This document shows positions 17,138 through 25,150 of a DNA stretch of 64,000 bases, piece after piece (within the stretch, counting starts at the first letter, position 1; each line of letters opens with the position of its first letter). A program made the position numbers and the translations under genes. Origin of the DNA: an uncultured Collinsella sp. GTDB lineage: Bacteria; Actinomycetota; Coriobacteriia; Coriobacteriales; Coriobacteriaceae. The notes beneath the pieces are model-generated. The model saw only the letters and a program-made list of their open reading frames with translations, had not been told where the DNA came from and searched no databases. Location: positions 1 to 64,000 of the forward strand of contig URNI01000001.1 in assembly GCA_900549135.1 (NCBI GenBank), written 5' to 3'.

Positions 17138-17854
17138 TTAGAACAGGAGGGCGTAGATGACGGCGATGACGACGGAGGGGAGCATATTGGCCGTGCGGAA
17201 GGTCTGAGGACGGATGAGGTTGACGCCGACGCAGAAGATGAGCATGGAGCCTACGAGCGAAAGGCTGTCGAGGGCTGCCGTAGTCATGATGGGGGAGAGT
17301 GCGCCGGCAAACAGCGTAATCGTCCCCTGGAACACGGCGACGGGCAGGGCGGAGAAAATGCAGCCGCGGCCAAGCGACGCCGTCATGGTGCAGACGATGA
17401 TGCAGTCCAATGCGCCCTTGAGGGCAAGCGTTGACCAGTCACCGAGCAGACCGTCCTGGATCGATCCCACAATGGCCATGGCGCCGATACAGACGGTCAG
17501 CGATGTCGAGACAAAAGCGTTGGTGAACTCGTTATCGCCCTCGCTGCCGGTTTTGCGCTTGAGCCATTCGCCAAGGTTTTCAATGGCGGCCTCCAAGTTG
17601 ATGGCCTCGCCGATGAGCGAGCCAAGGGCGAACGAGACAATGAGCATGGTGGTACCGGTGGTCGCCAGCGCCTTTCCATCGATGATGAGCATCTTTTGCA
17701 TGGTGCCGCCCAGGCCGATAAACAGGACGCACAGCCCCGATGCTTTCATGAGTGTGTCTTGGATGCGCGGTGTAATGAAGCGGCCGCCCACTAATCCCAA
17801 AAGACCGCCCGCAACTAAAAGCACAACGTTGATGATTGTTCCCAAGCCCGGCAT
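17138..17854 (-). CDS. DUF554 family membrane protein
   Basis: 238 residues, nearly all hydrophobic, with about seven membrane segments. The N-terminus PGLGTIINVVLLVAGGLLGL, the loop LMKASGLCVLFIGLGGTMQ, and FVSTSLTVCIGAMAIVGSIQDG are characteristic of DUF554 (YdfK-like) proteins. The frame is open to 17923, but ATG at 17854 is chosen because TACAGGAGGG lies 5 nt upstream and the extra N-terminus is hydrophilic. The function is not established; a transporter role is often assumed. A palindrome about 80 bp upstream may control it. Confidence 0.85.
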   Translation of the reverse strand: MPGLGTIINVVLLVAGGLLGLVGGRFITPRIQDTLMKASGLCVLFIGLGGTMQKMLIIDGKALATTGTTMLIVSFALGSLIGEAINLEAAIENLGEWLKRKTGSEGDNEFTNAFVSTSLTVCIGAMAIVGSIQDGLLGDWSTLALKGALDCIIVCTMTASLGRGCIFSALPVAVFQGTITLFAGALSPIMTTAALDSLSLVGSMLIFCVGVNLIRPQTFRTANMLPSVVIAVIYALLF

Positions 17855-17933
17855 GAGCCCTCCTGTATTGATGCCAACGTGGCAATCGTAGCAGAGTGGA
17901 ATGCGAGGTACATCGCGACTCATCTAATACGTT

Positions 17934-17949
17934 ATATAAGTGGTATTAG
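17934..17949 (-). promoter_or_regulatory. Palindromic operator/promoter candidate for the DUF554 gene
   Basis: CTAATAC and GTATTAG flank an AT-rich GTTATATAAGTG-type centre, with arms slightly offset by 2 nt at the right. Read on minus, the centre supplies TTATAT/TATAAC as a possible -10. It is 80-95 bp upstream of the DUF554 start codon, in a sequence otherwise GC-rich. Confidence 0.35.
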
Positions 17950-17972
17950 GAATGATGCGCGGCATTTAAGCC

Positions 17973-19403
17973 TCAGGTGGTTGTCGGGACATAGGGATAG
18001 TATTCAAAGCGCAGTGTCATAAGCCGCTGTGGGGATTCAATAGCCGCGGCGATGATATTGGCATCGCGGGCACGATCAAACCCTTCGAGTTCGATCTGAT
18101 ACGAGACGTCTTGCATAATGTCCAGACGTCGCCAGGCCAGGAGTGTGTCGCCATCGAATTCCAAGGTCTTGCCTCCGTCTGGGGGAACGGCGTATAGGCG
18201 CAGCTTGGCGGTGGTTGCAGGGCCGACAACCGTGATCTTTTTAATTTCGTTTCGAGTATTCTTGGCGCCCAACAAGGTGAGCAGTGTTGGGGCCACGACC
18301 TCGCCCGATGGCAAAAAGACGACTTCGATGGATTCAGGAAATGCGATGATAGCCGACTTGCGGACGGGCTGATTGGCGGCGGCAACTTCGATGTTCGCAG
18401 CGTCGATGACCTCTGTGTGGTCGAGCGCGGCAAGCACGCAGCAGTTACCTTCATCGATCTCTTGAGGATCAGCAAGCCCCAGACTGTTCGCGAGCTCGGG
18501 ATCGTTTGGATCGGCAGCGGGCTCATTCGGCGCTTCGAAAGAAGCTGGGACGCTGTTTGTCGGCGACGGCGTGTCGCCCGCACCTGCTTCTTTGTCCGCG
18601 CTCTCTTCTTGTATGGTTGCGTTGATGGGTTCGTCGTTTGGGGGGAGCGTCTTGGCGTCAAACGCGGAGGGGAGAATTCCGATGGCTCCTGATCCGTTCC
18701 ACTCCATTTCGAGAAGCGCCGGGTCGGCAAGAATGCGTTGCCTGCTTTGCGCGTGGGCATCGATTTCAATAGGGCCTGCCTCTATCCCTCGTGTAAGGCT
18801 GAGTGATCCGGCTGGCTTCTCGAAATGAGCGTCTGTGTCTTTGGTACTGACGGCGTAGAACAGCAGGGACGCTTCTCCCGCCGCGATGGCATCGGTACCG
18901 GCTTTGGTCAGCCGCAACGATGCCGTGAATGAGAGGGTGGGCTGCGTGTCGTCTGCATTCGCGGCGGCGCAGCCCAGACATATACCGCCTCCTTTCTCAA
19001 AAAACGTACCGTCGAAGGCGACCTTCGCTCCGTTCGCCGAGTCATCGACCGAAGCGATGTCGATGCGCAGCTCTAAATTGCATGGATCGCCATCTGCATC
19101 GAGCACAACCGAGCGCCACGTGCAGACGGCGCACCCCGCCTGGGAGCCGTTTGCCTTGTTCGAACGATTGATATCCACGACTATCGAGCCGTCCGTATTA
19201 CGACGAAGGCATCCCGAGGTTGAGATTGCGGCCTGTGCGATCGAAAAACGCTTGCACGCAATGGCGCTCGACGGATTTGGTGCGGAGCTTAGGGCCGCTG
19301 GTAAGGAGTCTGCCATGACAGGAGTCGCCCAAGCGGCGACAGGCGTTCCGGTTGCGAGCGCGCCGCAGAGTGCGACGACGGGCAAAAGGTTCTTCGATGC
19401 CAT
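17973..19403 (-). CDS. Secreted protein of surface-protein operon, unknown function
   Basis: 476 residues. A signal peptide (LLPVVALCGALATGTPVAAWA) ends near residue 27. The N-terminal half has scattered cysteines (CLRR, GCAVCTW, GGGICLGCAAA), possibly disulfide or metal-binding. The middle is acidic and Pro/Glu/Ala-rich. The last 130 residues start IIAFPESIEVVFLPSGEV and end LRFEYYPYVPTTT. That pattern resembles the beta-sandwich of the 199-residue protein of this operon (VEFKVPTVIPFVAKADG). No membrane anchor or sorting signal is visible. The ATG at 19403 follows AAGGAGA, 18 bp after the previous gene. It is probably exported and works with its neighbours. I do not recognise a named family. 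Confidence 0.65.
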   Translation of the reverse strand: MASKNLLPVVALCGALATGTPVAAWATPVMADSLPAALSSAPNPSSAIACKRFSIAQAAISTSGCLRRNTDGSIVVDINRSNKANGSQAGCAVCTWRSVVLDADGDPCNLELRIDIASVDDSANGAKVAFDGTFFEKGGGICLGCAAANADDTQPTLSFTASLRLTKAGTDAIAAGEASLLFYAVSTKDTDAHFEKPAGSLSLTRGIEAGPIEIDAHAQSRQRILADPALLEMEWNGSGAIGILPSAFDAKTLPPNDEPINATIQEESADKEAGAGDTPSPTNSVPASFEAPNEPAADPNDPELANSLGLADPQEIDEGNCCVLAALDHTEVIDAANIEVAAANQPVRKSAIIAFPESIEVVFLPSGEVVAPTLLTLLGAKNTRNEIKKITVVGPATTAKLRLYAVPPDGGKTLEFDGDTLLAWRRLDIMQDVSYQIELEGFDRARDANIIAAAIESPQRLMTLRFEYYPYVPTTT

Positions 19404-19421
19404 GGGGTCTCCTTAGCTAAT

Positions 19422-19703
19422 TTAGTGCGGCCTGTTCATGTTTTGTTTCTGGCTGTGTTTGATGTGCAGACCGAGGCCGGCGGTTCCCGCGCCTGCTGCT
19501 GCGGCGCCTGCTGCCAAGAGCCATCGTTTGTCGCCTGTCTGCGCCAACGGTTCCTCGCGGTCGCTGCGGTCGAGCTCCGAGAGGTCGACCGTCACTTGCG
19601 TGGCGGCCTGCGCCTGTTCTTGCTGGGCAAAGGCCATGGCTGGCCCAAACGCTAGGATGCTGACGGCGGCGGCCAGGGCGACGGCCTTATGCCGTGTGCG
19701 CAC
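19422..19703 (-). CDS. Small surface protein with LAQTG sortase signal
   Basis: 93 residues from GTG at 19703. Signal peptide (VALAAAVSILAFGPAMAFA), a short acidic linker, then EEPLAQTGD followed by a hydrophobic stretch (LLAAGAAAAGAGTAGLGL) and a basic tail (HIKHSQKQ). This is an LPxTG-like cell-wall sorting signal with Ala for Pro. The mature protein would be only about 40 residues, so it could act as a small anchor or pilin-cap-like piece. GTG at 19703 is preferred to TTG at 19733 because the signal peptide then starts with a normal basic N-region. It overlaps the upstream gene by 17 nt. No sortase gene is in the window. Confidence 0.65.
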   Translation of the reverse strand: MRTRHKAVALAAAVSILAFGPAMAFAQQEQAQAATQVTVDLSELDRSDREEPLAQTGDKRWLLAAGAAAAGAGTAGLGLHIKHSQKQNMNRPH

Positions 19704-20286
19704 CGGGCTCGACCGTCCAGGTGATCGTTGCAACCTGATCGCCTTCGCCGGTTACGCGGAAGATGTCGCGCGTGACGCGGGCGACGTTTCCGCTTGTCTT
19801 GAGCTTAATTTTGTCCGTGCCACCGGCAATGCCCTGGTAGCCCATGTCGAAGGCTGCATTCTTGGAAAGATCGAGGCCCGTTCCCTGCATTGCGGCGCTG
19901 GCGTTCTGGAGCGCGCCGTCGGGGCCGACCTTAAAGTCGATGGAGTTCTGCGCGGTTCCGGCCTTGGCGTCGGCGGCAATGGTCCAGGTGTTCATGGCGT
20001 CGATCTTCATGTTGGTGACATGGATGCCGTAGGCCGAATGATTGTCGATGGTGGTCGCGTCTTCTGAGGGGCCCTGAAGCGTGCCGTCGGCCTTGGCGAC
20101 GAAGGGAATAACCGTCGGAACTTTGAACTCAACGTTGTCGATCTCGGTCCTGACCATTACCTTCGTGGTTCCAACGCGCCCGGCTGCCATAGCTGGCGTC
20201 GGGGCGGCGCCCATTGCGAGCGCGAGCGCGAGCCCTGCGCCCACGGCGAGCGCTCTGGCTCCGTTCATGTTCCTGGTGATGTCCAT
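19687..20286 (-). CDS. Secreted WxL-like beta-sandwich protein
   Basis: 199 residues. A signal peptide (LAVGAGLALALAMGAAPTPAMA) is cleaved near residue 35. The mature part has VEFKVPTVIPFVAKADGTL, IDNHSAYGIHVTNMKID, FKVGPDGALQ and a C-terminal ATITWTVEPG. The TWTV ending and the central SxYGIHVTN strand recall WxL-type surface proteins, but a full WxL domain cannot be claimed. Such proteins bind the wall or form surface complexes. The ATG at 20286 follows AAAGGAA. It is the third gene of the operon and overlaps the LAQTG gene. Confidence 0.6.
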   Translation of the reverse strand: MDITRNMNGARALAVGAGLALALAMGAAPTPAMAAGRVGTTKVMVRTEIDNVEFKVPTVIPFVAKADGTLQGPSEDATTIDNHSAYGIHVTNMKIDAMNTWTIAADAKAGTAQNSIDFKVGPDGALQNASAAMQGTGLDLSKNAAFDMGYQGIAGGTDKIKLKTSGNVARVTRDIFRVTGEGDQVATITWTVEPGAHTA

Positions 20287-20375
20287 GGTCGTTCCTTTCT
20301 ATTCGCCGCGGGCCGTCCCCGCGATGATTGGACGAATGCTGGTGAATTGCGTGCGGTGCCGCGTCGGCCGGAAAG

Positions 20376-20885
20376 CTAGTTCTCGGCTTGCTCAACCCGC
20401 ACCTTGACACGTGTCGGATTGCCGTGGCTGTCGAGGGTCTTGGCATCGAGTGCCTGGATCTCGATGTACGCCTCGCCTTCTTTGATGTCGCCGGCGGGGC
20501 ACGTTTCGATTGTCTTGCCGGTCTCGACCACACCGGATTCGTACATGGTCTCGTCGTTTTGGATGACGCGGAATCGCTGGGGAAATTTATTGTCTTGGAC
20601 GTTTTGCACGTTGACGCGCAGCTTGCCGTCCTCCTGCAGCTGAGCGACCGGTGCGACCGAAATCGTCATCATGTTGTCGCGGGCGATGGCGTCGAGCTCA
20701 TCTTGGATTTCCTGACGCGTTTTGCCCTCGGCCGTCGTGACCGAAGCGCCCGCCTCGGGTACGGGCTGCGACTGCCAAGCGTATAGTCCTACGGCGACAA
20801 GGGCACAGACGATGGCCAAGCAGGCAACGATGAGCTTCTTGCGACGACCCAGGCCTGCAAAGTGGGGTGGCTTCTTCGCGCTCAT
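20376..20885 (-). CDS. Membrane-anchored extracytoplasmic protein, unknown function
   Basis: 169 residues from ATG at 20885. A basic N-terminus (GLGRRKKL) precedes one transmembrane helix (IVACLAIVCALVAVGLYAW). The outside domain holds TISVAPVAQLQEDGKLRVNV, then FRVIQNDETMYESGVVETGK and EAYIEIQALD. This strand-rich ordering resembles small WxL-locus or pilus-accessory proteins. The start overlaps the stop of the 98-residue gene (ATGA), so ribosomes likely re-initiate. The open frame runs to 21323, but that extension duplicates the upstream gene in another frame and is rejected. Confidence 0.65.
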   Translation of the reverse strand: MSAKKPPHFAGLGRRKKLIVACLAIVCALVAVGLYAWQSQPVPEAGASVTTAEGKTRQEIQDELDAIARDNMMTISVAPVAQLQEDGKLRVNVQNVQDNKFPQRFRVIQNDETMYESGVVETGKTIETCPAGDIKEGEAYIEIQALDAKTLDSHGNPTRVKVRVEQAEN

Positions 20886-21178
20886 GCGGCATCCTTGGCG
20901 GTATAGATGCGCGCAAAGGTGGACGGGTTCGCTCCAAAGAGCATGTGAAGCATCAGGCGGCGTGAGTAGACAAGCTCGTCGAAGTCGGGAGGGAGCTCGA
21001 TGTCGTGGATATGCGCGATGCGGTGGGCGAGCGCCGAGAACGACTCGGGGTCGCAGATCACATCGGTGGTAACGTGGTAGACCGTCGTATCGGGGAATGC
21101 CTCTTCGTCGAAAGGCAGGAGATGGGGATCGTCGTCGACTTCGATGGCGATGCCGTACTGGGGCCAGTAATATGCCAT
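20882..21178 (-). CDS. Small cytoplasmic protein heading the surface-protein operon
   Basis: 98 residues, acidic, no signal peptide. Sequence features are MAYYWPQYGIAIEVDDDPH, VYHVTTDVICDPESF and RRLMLHMLFGANPSTFARIY. I recognise no family. The ATG at 21178 follows GGGAGG at good spacing. Its stop overlaps the next start by 4 nt. Position at the head of the operon suggests a regulatory or assembly role, but nothing in the sequence proves it. Confidence 0.6.
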   Translation of the reverse strand: MAYYWPQYGIAIEVDDDPHLLPFDEEAFPDTTVYHVTTDVICDPESFSALAHRIAHIHDIELPPDFDELVYSRRLMLHMLFGANPSTFARIYTAKDAA

Positions 21179-21524
21179 GGGAACCTCCCTGCTTCTGGGG
21201 CCAAAACTTCTGTCGATTTTGGCTGTCGATGCCGACGGTATCAGCCACTACTTGACCAATTGCTGACCAAATGCTTGACGGATTGGTGTCTCCGCAGGTA
21301 AAAGGCGGCAAAAAATACTCCAACTTTTTTCAAGCGACAATCGCGCGGTCGGCGACGGCGGGGCCATATGTGTCAAAAGCATCGTCTGCCGAGGAAATCA
21401 AGCCGCTCGCCGAATTGCACGAACGTAAAAATCGCCAATTATGGAGACGGTCTCGAACACGTCGACGAAACGATGCGGTAACATCTCCCTGCAAACACTG
21501 TAGTTAGCTAAAGGGGGAGTTCGC
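21179..21524. other. Divergent intergenic region, surface operon / lactate operon
   Basis: This 346-bp stretch holds no supportable gene. It carries the TTGACC-type direct repeats described separately and an AT-rich patch around 21300-21335 (GGCAAAAAATACTCC, then CTTTTTTCAAG). It must contain promoters for both flanking operons; no consensus pair stood out. Confidence 0.6.
21251..21283. promoter_or_regulatory. Three direct repeats, TTGACC-type operator candidate
   Basis: TTGACCAATTGC, TGACCAAATGC and TTGACGGATTGG follow one another, with TGAC recurring at 21253, 21264 and 21276 (11- and 12-bp steps). Direct repeats at one helical turn are typical for OmpR/PhoB-type response-regulator sites. 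They lie 75-105 bp upstream of the surface operon start and about 240 bp upstream of the lactate oxidase gene. Confidence 0.35.
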
Positions 21525-23126
21525 GTGTCTGCAACCATCAAACCCTTCACCGACGAGTTCGAAGAGTATGGTCGCGATGAGTCTCGCGCATCGGGCGAGG
21601 CCTCGAGCATCTCGTTTCCGACAACGGAAGACGAGGTCCGTGCCATTTTGGAAAAGCTCCATGCCGAGCGTGTCCCGGTAACGGTTCAGGGCGCCCGAAC
21701 CGGCCTTGCCGCCGGTGCCGTGCCCCACGGCGGGCATATCCTCAATACTTCCCGTATGAATCGCTACTTGGGCCTTCGCCGCGATGAACAAGGCCAATTT
21801 CTGCTGCGCGTGGAGCCGGGCGTTGTGCTCTCGGAGCTGCGCAAGCAGCTGAGCAAGAAGGTGCTGCCGACCGCTGGTTGGGACCAGGCATCGCTTGAGG
21901 CCTACGAGGAGTTCCAAGAGGCTCCCGAGCAGTTTTTTCCCACCGATCCCACCGAGGCGTCTGCCTGTCTGGGCGGCATGGCGGCATGTAACGCCTCCGG
22001 TGCCCGCAGCTACGCCTACGGCCCCATGCGTCCACATATCACGGGACTCCACGTCGTGCTGGCTGATGGCGATTTGCTTGAGCTTCGGCGCGGCGAGGCT
22101 TTTGCCCAGGGCCGCCACCTGTCGCTCGTGACGGCAGAGGGCCGTACACTCGAGCTCGATCTTCCCGGCTATACCATGCCCAAGACAAAAAATGCTTCGG
22201 GCTATTTCGTTGCTGACGATATGGATGCCATCGATCTGTTTATCGGTGCGTGTGGCACAATCGGCGTCATCACCGAACTCGAGATTGCCCTGCAGGTGGC
22301 ACCCGCGGTCGTTTGGGGCGTGAGCTGCTTCTTCGACAGCGAAGACAAGGCCGTGTCCTTCACCGATTCTGTGCGTCCCGTCCTGTCCCATGCGGCTGCC
22401 ATCGAGTACTTCGATGCTGGCGCCCTGGATATTCTACGTCGCCAGCGCGAGCAGTCGACGGCGTTTGCCTCGCTGCCGGCGCTCGACAAAGACGCCAAGG
22501 TCTGTGTCTACGTGGAGCTCGACTGCGACGACGAAGCCCAGGCGACTGAGGAGCTGTATCACTTGGGGTGGGTACTGGAGCTTGCGGGCGGCAGTGACGA
22601 TGCGACATGGGTCGCGCGCACCGAGGTCGATCGCGAGTGTCAGCGATTCTTCCGCCATGCGGTGCCCGAGAGCGTCAACATGCTCATCGACGAGCGCCGC
22701 CGCATGGATCCCACCATCACCAAACTGGGTTCGGACATGTCGGTGCCCAACGCGCACTTGGCCGATGTTATCGCCCTCTATCGCCGCACGCTGGCGGAAA
22801 GTGGGCTTGAATCTGCCGCCTGGGGGCATATCGGTAACAACCATCTGCATGTGAACATTCTGCCGCGCGATGCACAGGATTATCGCCGCGGCGGAGAACT
22901 CTTTGCCCAGTGGGCTTCCGAGGTCACGGCCATGGGCGGTGCCGTCTCCGCAGAACACGGCGTCGGCAAGATCAAGGCGGGCTTCTTGGAGACGATGTAC
23001 GGTCACGAGGCCATGGTCGAGTCGGCGCGGCTCAAGCTCCAGCTCGATCCTGCCGGGCAGCTGGGTCGCGGTAACCTGTTTTCGGAGAAGCTCTTGGATG
23101 AGCTCGTCCAGAAAGGGGGCGCGTGA
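21525..23126 (+). CDS. lctD: FAD-binding D-lactate dehydrogenase/glycolate oxidase-type subunit
   Basis: 533 residues. The N-terminal FAD-binding domain shows PVTVQGARTGLAAGAVPHGG and, further on, LGGMAACNASGARSYAYGPM. The C-terminal oxidase domain has WGHIGNNHLHVN and AVSAEHGVGKIK, conserved in GlcD/D-LDH enzymes. Next to EtfB and a ferredoxin-EtfA fusion it most resembles LctD of the electron-bifurcating lactate dehydrogenase of acetogens, oxidising lactate while electrons go to NAD and from ferredoxin. Glycolate or another 2-hydroxy acid could be the substrate instead. GTG at 21525 follows AAGGGGGAG. Its stop overlaps the start of the etfB gene. Confidence 0.78.
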   Translation: MSATIKPFTDEFEEYGRDESRASGEASSISFPTTEDEVRAILEKLHAERVPVTVQGARTGLAAGAVPHGGHILNTSRMNRYLGLRRDEQGQFLLRVEPGVVLSELRKQLSKKVLPTAGWDQASLEAYEEFQEAPEQFFPTDPTEASACLGGMAACNASGARSYAYGPMRPHITGLHVVLADGDLLELRRGEAFAQGRHLSLVTAEGRTLELDLPGYTMPKTKNASGYFVADDMDAIDLFIGACGTIGVITELEIALQVAPAVVWGVSCFFDSEDKAVSFTDSVRPVLSHAAAIEYFDAGALDILRRQREQSTAFASLPALDKDAKVCVYVELDCDDEAQATEELYHLGWVLELAGGSDDATWVARTEVDRECQRFFRHAVPESVNMLIDERRRMDPTITKLGSDMSVPNAHLADVIALYRRTLAESGLESAAWGHIGNNHLHVNILPRDAQDYRRGGELFAQWASEVTAMGGAVSAEHGVGKIKAGFLETMYGHEAMVESARLKLQLDPAGQLGRGNLFSEKLLDELVQKGGA

Positions 23127-23944
23127 AGATGAGCGATTTCCATATGGTGGTGTGCGTCAAGGCCGTGCCGGGCAGCACCGAGGTCAAGATGGACCCCAAG
23201 ACCAATACCATCGTGCGCGATGGCAAGCAGGCGGTCATTAATCCCTTTGATGCGAGCGCTTTGGAATGCGCGCTGGCGCTGAAGGACGACTTTATCGGCT
23301 TTGGCATGGACGTGCGCGTGACGGTGGTGTCGATGGGCATCCCCGCGACCGAATCGCTGCTGCGCGACTGCATCGCTCGAGGCGCCGACGACGCGCTGCT
23401 GCTGACCGACCGAGCCTTTGCAGGTGCCGATACCCTGGCAACCACCTATGCCCTCAAGTGCGGCATCGAAGCGCTCGACGAGGACTTCGACCTGCTCATC
23501 TGCGGCAAGATGGCGGTGGATGGTGATACGGCCCAGATTGGCCCCGAGCTTGCCGGCGCCTTTGAGATTCCCTGCGTGACCGATGTGAGCTGCGTGCAGA
23601 GCGCAGGTTTTACGACGTGCGGTGCGCTTTCGCTCGTTCACGGTTGCGATGCCGGCGAGGAGACGGTCTATCTTGAGATGCCGTGCGCGATGACGACTGC
23701 CAAGGAGATTGGCCAGTTGCGTATGCCGAGTATTGCCGGTATTCGCGCGGCGGAGGAGGCGGACGTGCGCGTGGTCAGTGCCGCCGACGTGAACGCCGAC
23801 CCCGCGCGTTGCGGTCTTGCCGGGTCGCCGACACAGGTCGTGCGCTCGTTTGTGCCCGACCGTGACCAAACGTGCGAGGCCGTTGAGGGGACGGCGTCCG
23901 AGCAGGCGGCAAAGCTTGCCAAGATTATCGAGGGGATGGCATAG
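23123..23944 (+). CDS. etfB: Electron transfer flavoprotein beta subunit
   Basis: 273 residues. The N-terminus MVVCVKAVPGSTEVKMDPKT and the later INPFDASALECALALKD are standard EtfB. The LLICGKMAVDGDTAQIGPEL stretch binds AMP/FAD at the subunit interface, and VYLEMPCAMTTAKEIGQLRM contains the domain hinge. The start may be GTG at 23123, overlapping the previous stop, or ATG at 23129; the reading is the same after that. It forms a heterodimer with the following EtfA. In bifurcating complexes EtfB carries the bifurcating FAD, which would fit the ferredoxin domain on EtfA here. It corresponds to lctB by context. Confidence 0.9.
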   Translation: MKMSDFHMVVCVKAVPGSTEVKMDPKTNTIVRDGKQAVINPFDASALECALALKDDFIGFGMDVRVTVVSMGIPATESLLRDCIARGADDALLLTDRAFAGADTLATTYALKCGIEALDEDFDLLICGKMAVDGDTAQIGPELAGAFEIPCVTDVSCVQSAGFTTCGALSLVHGCDAGEETVYLEMPCAMTTAKEIGQLRMPSIAGIRAAEEADVRVVSAADVNADPARCGLAGSPTQVVRSFVPDRDQTCEAVEGTASEQAAKLAKIIEGMA

Positions 23945-25150
23945 ATGAGCGGACTGATTATCGATAGCGAAGCCTGTATCGGCTGCGGTCGCTGCGTTCG
24001 CGCCTGTGCCTCGGGCGGCATCGTAGTGGAAGGCGAGCGACCCAGCCGATGCGCCCGCGTAACCGACGGCTGCATCCTATGCGGTGGGTGCGTCGACGCC
24101 TGCCCTGTCAACGCTATCTCGATCGAGCGTGACGAGGCCGCTGGTGCGGTGGACCTTGATGCATATCGAGACATTTGGGTATTCGCGCAGACCGACGAGC
24201 ACGATACGGTGACTCCCGTTGCCTATGAGCTTATGGGCAAGGGCCGCGAGCTTGCCGATGCTCGCGACTGCCGTCTGGTGGCACTGATCGGTATGGGTCC
24301 CGAGGGTTCTCTCGGCGACCTGGAGCATCTGGTTTGCGCGGGCGCCGACGAAGTCCTGGCCTGTCGCGACGAGCGCCTGCGCCAAAACGATGCGGAGGTC
24401 TACGCCCGCTTGATCTGCGATTTGGTAGCCGAACGCAAACCCGAGGCCATCCTATACGGTGCGACCGCTTTTGGCCGCGAACTGGCACCCGGCGTTGCCG
24501 TGCGCTTGCAGACGGGCCTTACGGCTGACTGCACCGTACTTTCGATGGATACGGAGACGGGACTGCTGCAACAGACGCGTCCGGCGTTTGGCGGCAACCT
24601 GATGGCCACCATCGTCTGCCCCAATCATCGTCCCCAGATGGCAACGGTTCGTCCCGGCATCTTTAAGGCGCCCGACTTTGACTACGACCGCTCCGGCACG
24701 ATCACCCAGATATCACTTGCGGATGATGCTAAGGCTCGTGTCGAGATCTCGATTCCCGCCGAGGAGTGGGGACAGCAGGCTTCGATCGCCGATGCCGAGC
24801 GCCTGGTCGTGGTGGGTCGCGGCATTGGTTCCAAGAAAAATCTGCCGCTGATGCGAAGGCTCGCCGAGGCTCTGGGAGCCGAGCTTGGCTGCACGCGACC
24901 TGTCGTGGAGGCCGGCTGGTTGGAGTATCGCCATCAGATTGGCCAGACGGGCGTATCGGTTTCGCCCAAGCTTCTCGTGAGTATCGGTGTTTCGGGCGCC
25001 ATCCAGCATCTTGCCGGCATCGGTGGGGCTGAGTGCATTATCGCCATCAACGAGGACCCGGATGCCCCCATTTTTGGTACTGCCCAGTACAAGGTTGTCG
25101 GCGATGCCGTCGAGGTCGTCGAGGAGCTGCTGGCTCAGCTTGAGCGCTAG
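23945..25150 (+). CDS. etfA: Electron transfer flavoprotein alpha subunit with 2[4Fe-4S] ferredoxin domain
   Basis: 401 residues. The first 60 residues hold two 4Fe-4S motifs, C11-x2-C14-x2-C17-x3-C21 and C43-x2-C46-x2-C49-x3-C53. EtfA proper follows: WVFAQTDEHD, LYGATAFGRELAPGVAVRLQ, LTADCTVL, FGGNLMATIV and the FAD-binding C-terminus VVVGRGIGSKKNLPLM, then VSPKLLVSIGVSGAIQHLAG. An extra ferredoxin domain is typical of EtfA in bifurcating lactate dehydrogenase (LctC) and caffeyl-CoA reductase (CarE) and would contact ferredoxin. The ATG follows the etfB stop by 3 nt. The 3' end overlaps the convergent HD gene by 4 nt. Confidence 0.9.
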   Translation: MSGLIIDSEACIGCGRCVRACASGGIVVEGERPSRCARVTDGCILCGGCVDACPVNAISIERDEAAGAVDLDAYRDIWVFAQTDEHDTVTPVAYELMGKGRELADARDCRLVALIGMGPEGSLGDLEHLVCAGADEVLACRDERLRQNDAEVYARLICDLVAERKPEAILYGATAFGRELAPGVAVRLQTGLTADCTVLSMDTETGLLQQTRPAFGGNLMATIVCPNHRPQMATVRPGIFKAPDFDYDRSGTITQISLADDAKARVEISIPAEEWGQQASIADAERLVVVGRGIGSKKNLPLMRRLAEALGAELGCTRPVVEAGWLEYRHQIGQTGVSVSPKLLVSIGVSGAIQHLAGIGGAECIIAINEDPDAPIFGTAQYKVVGDAVEVVEELLAQLER

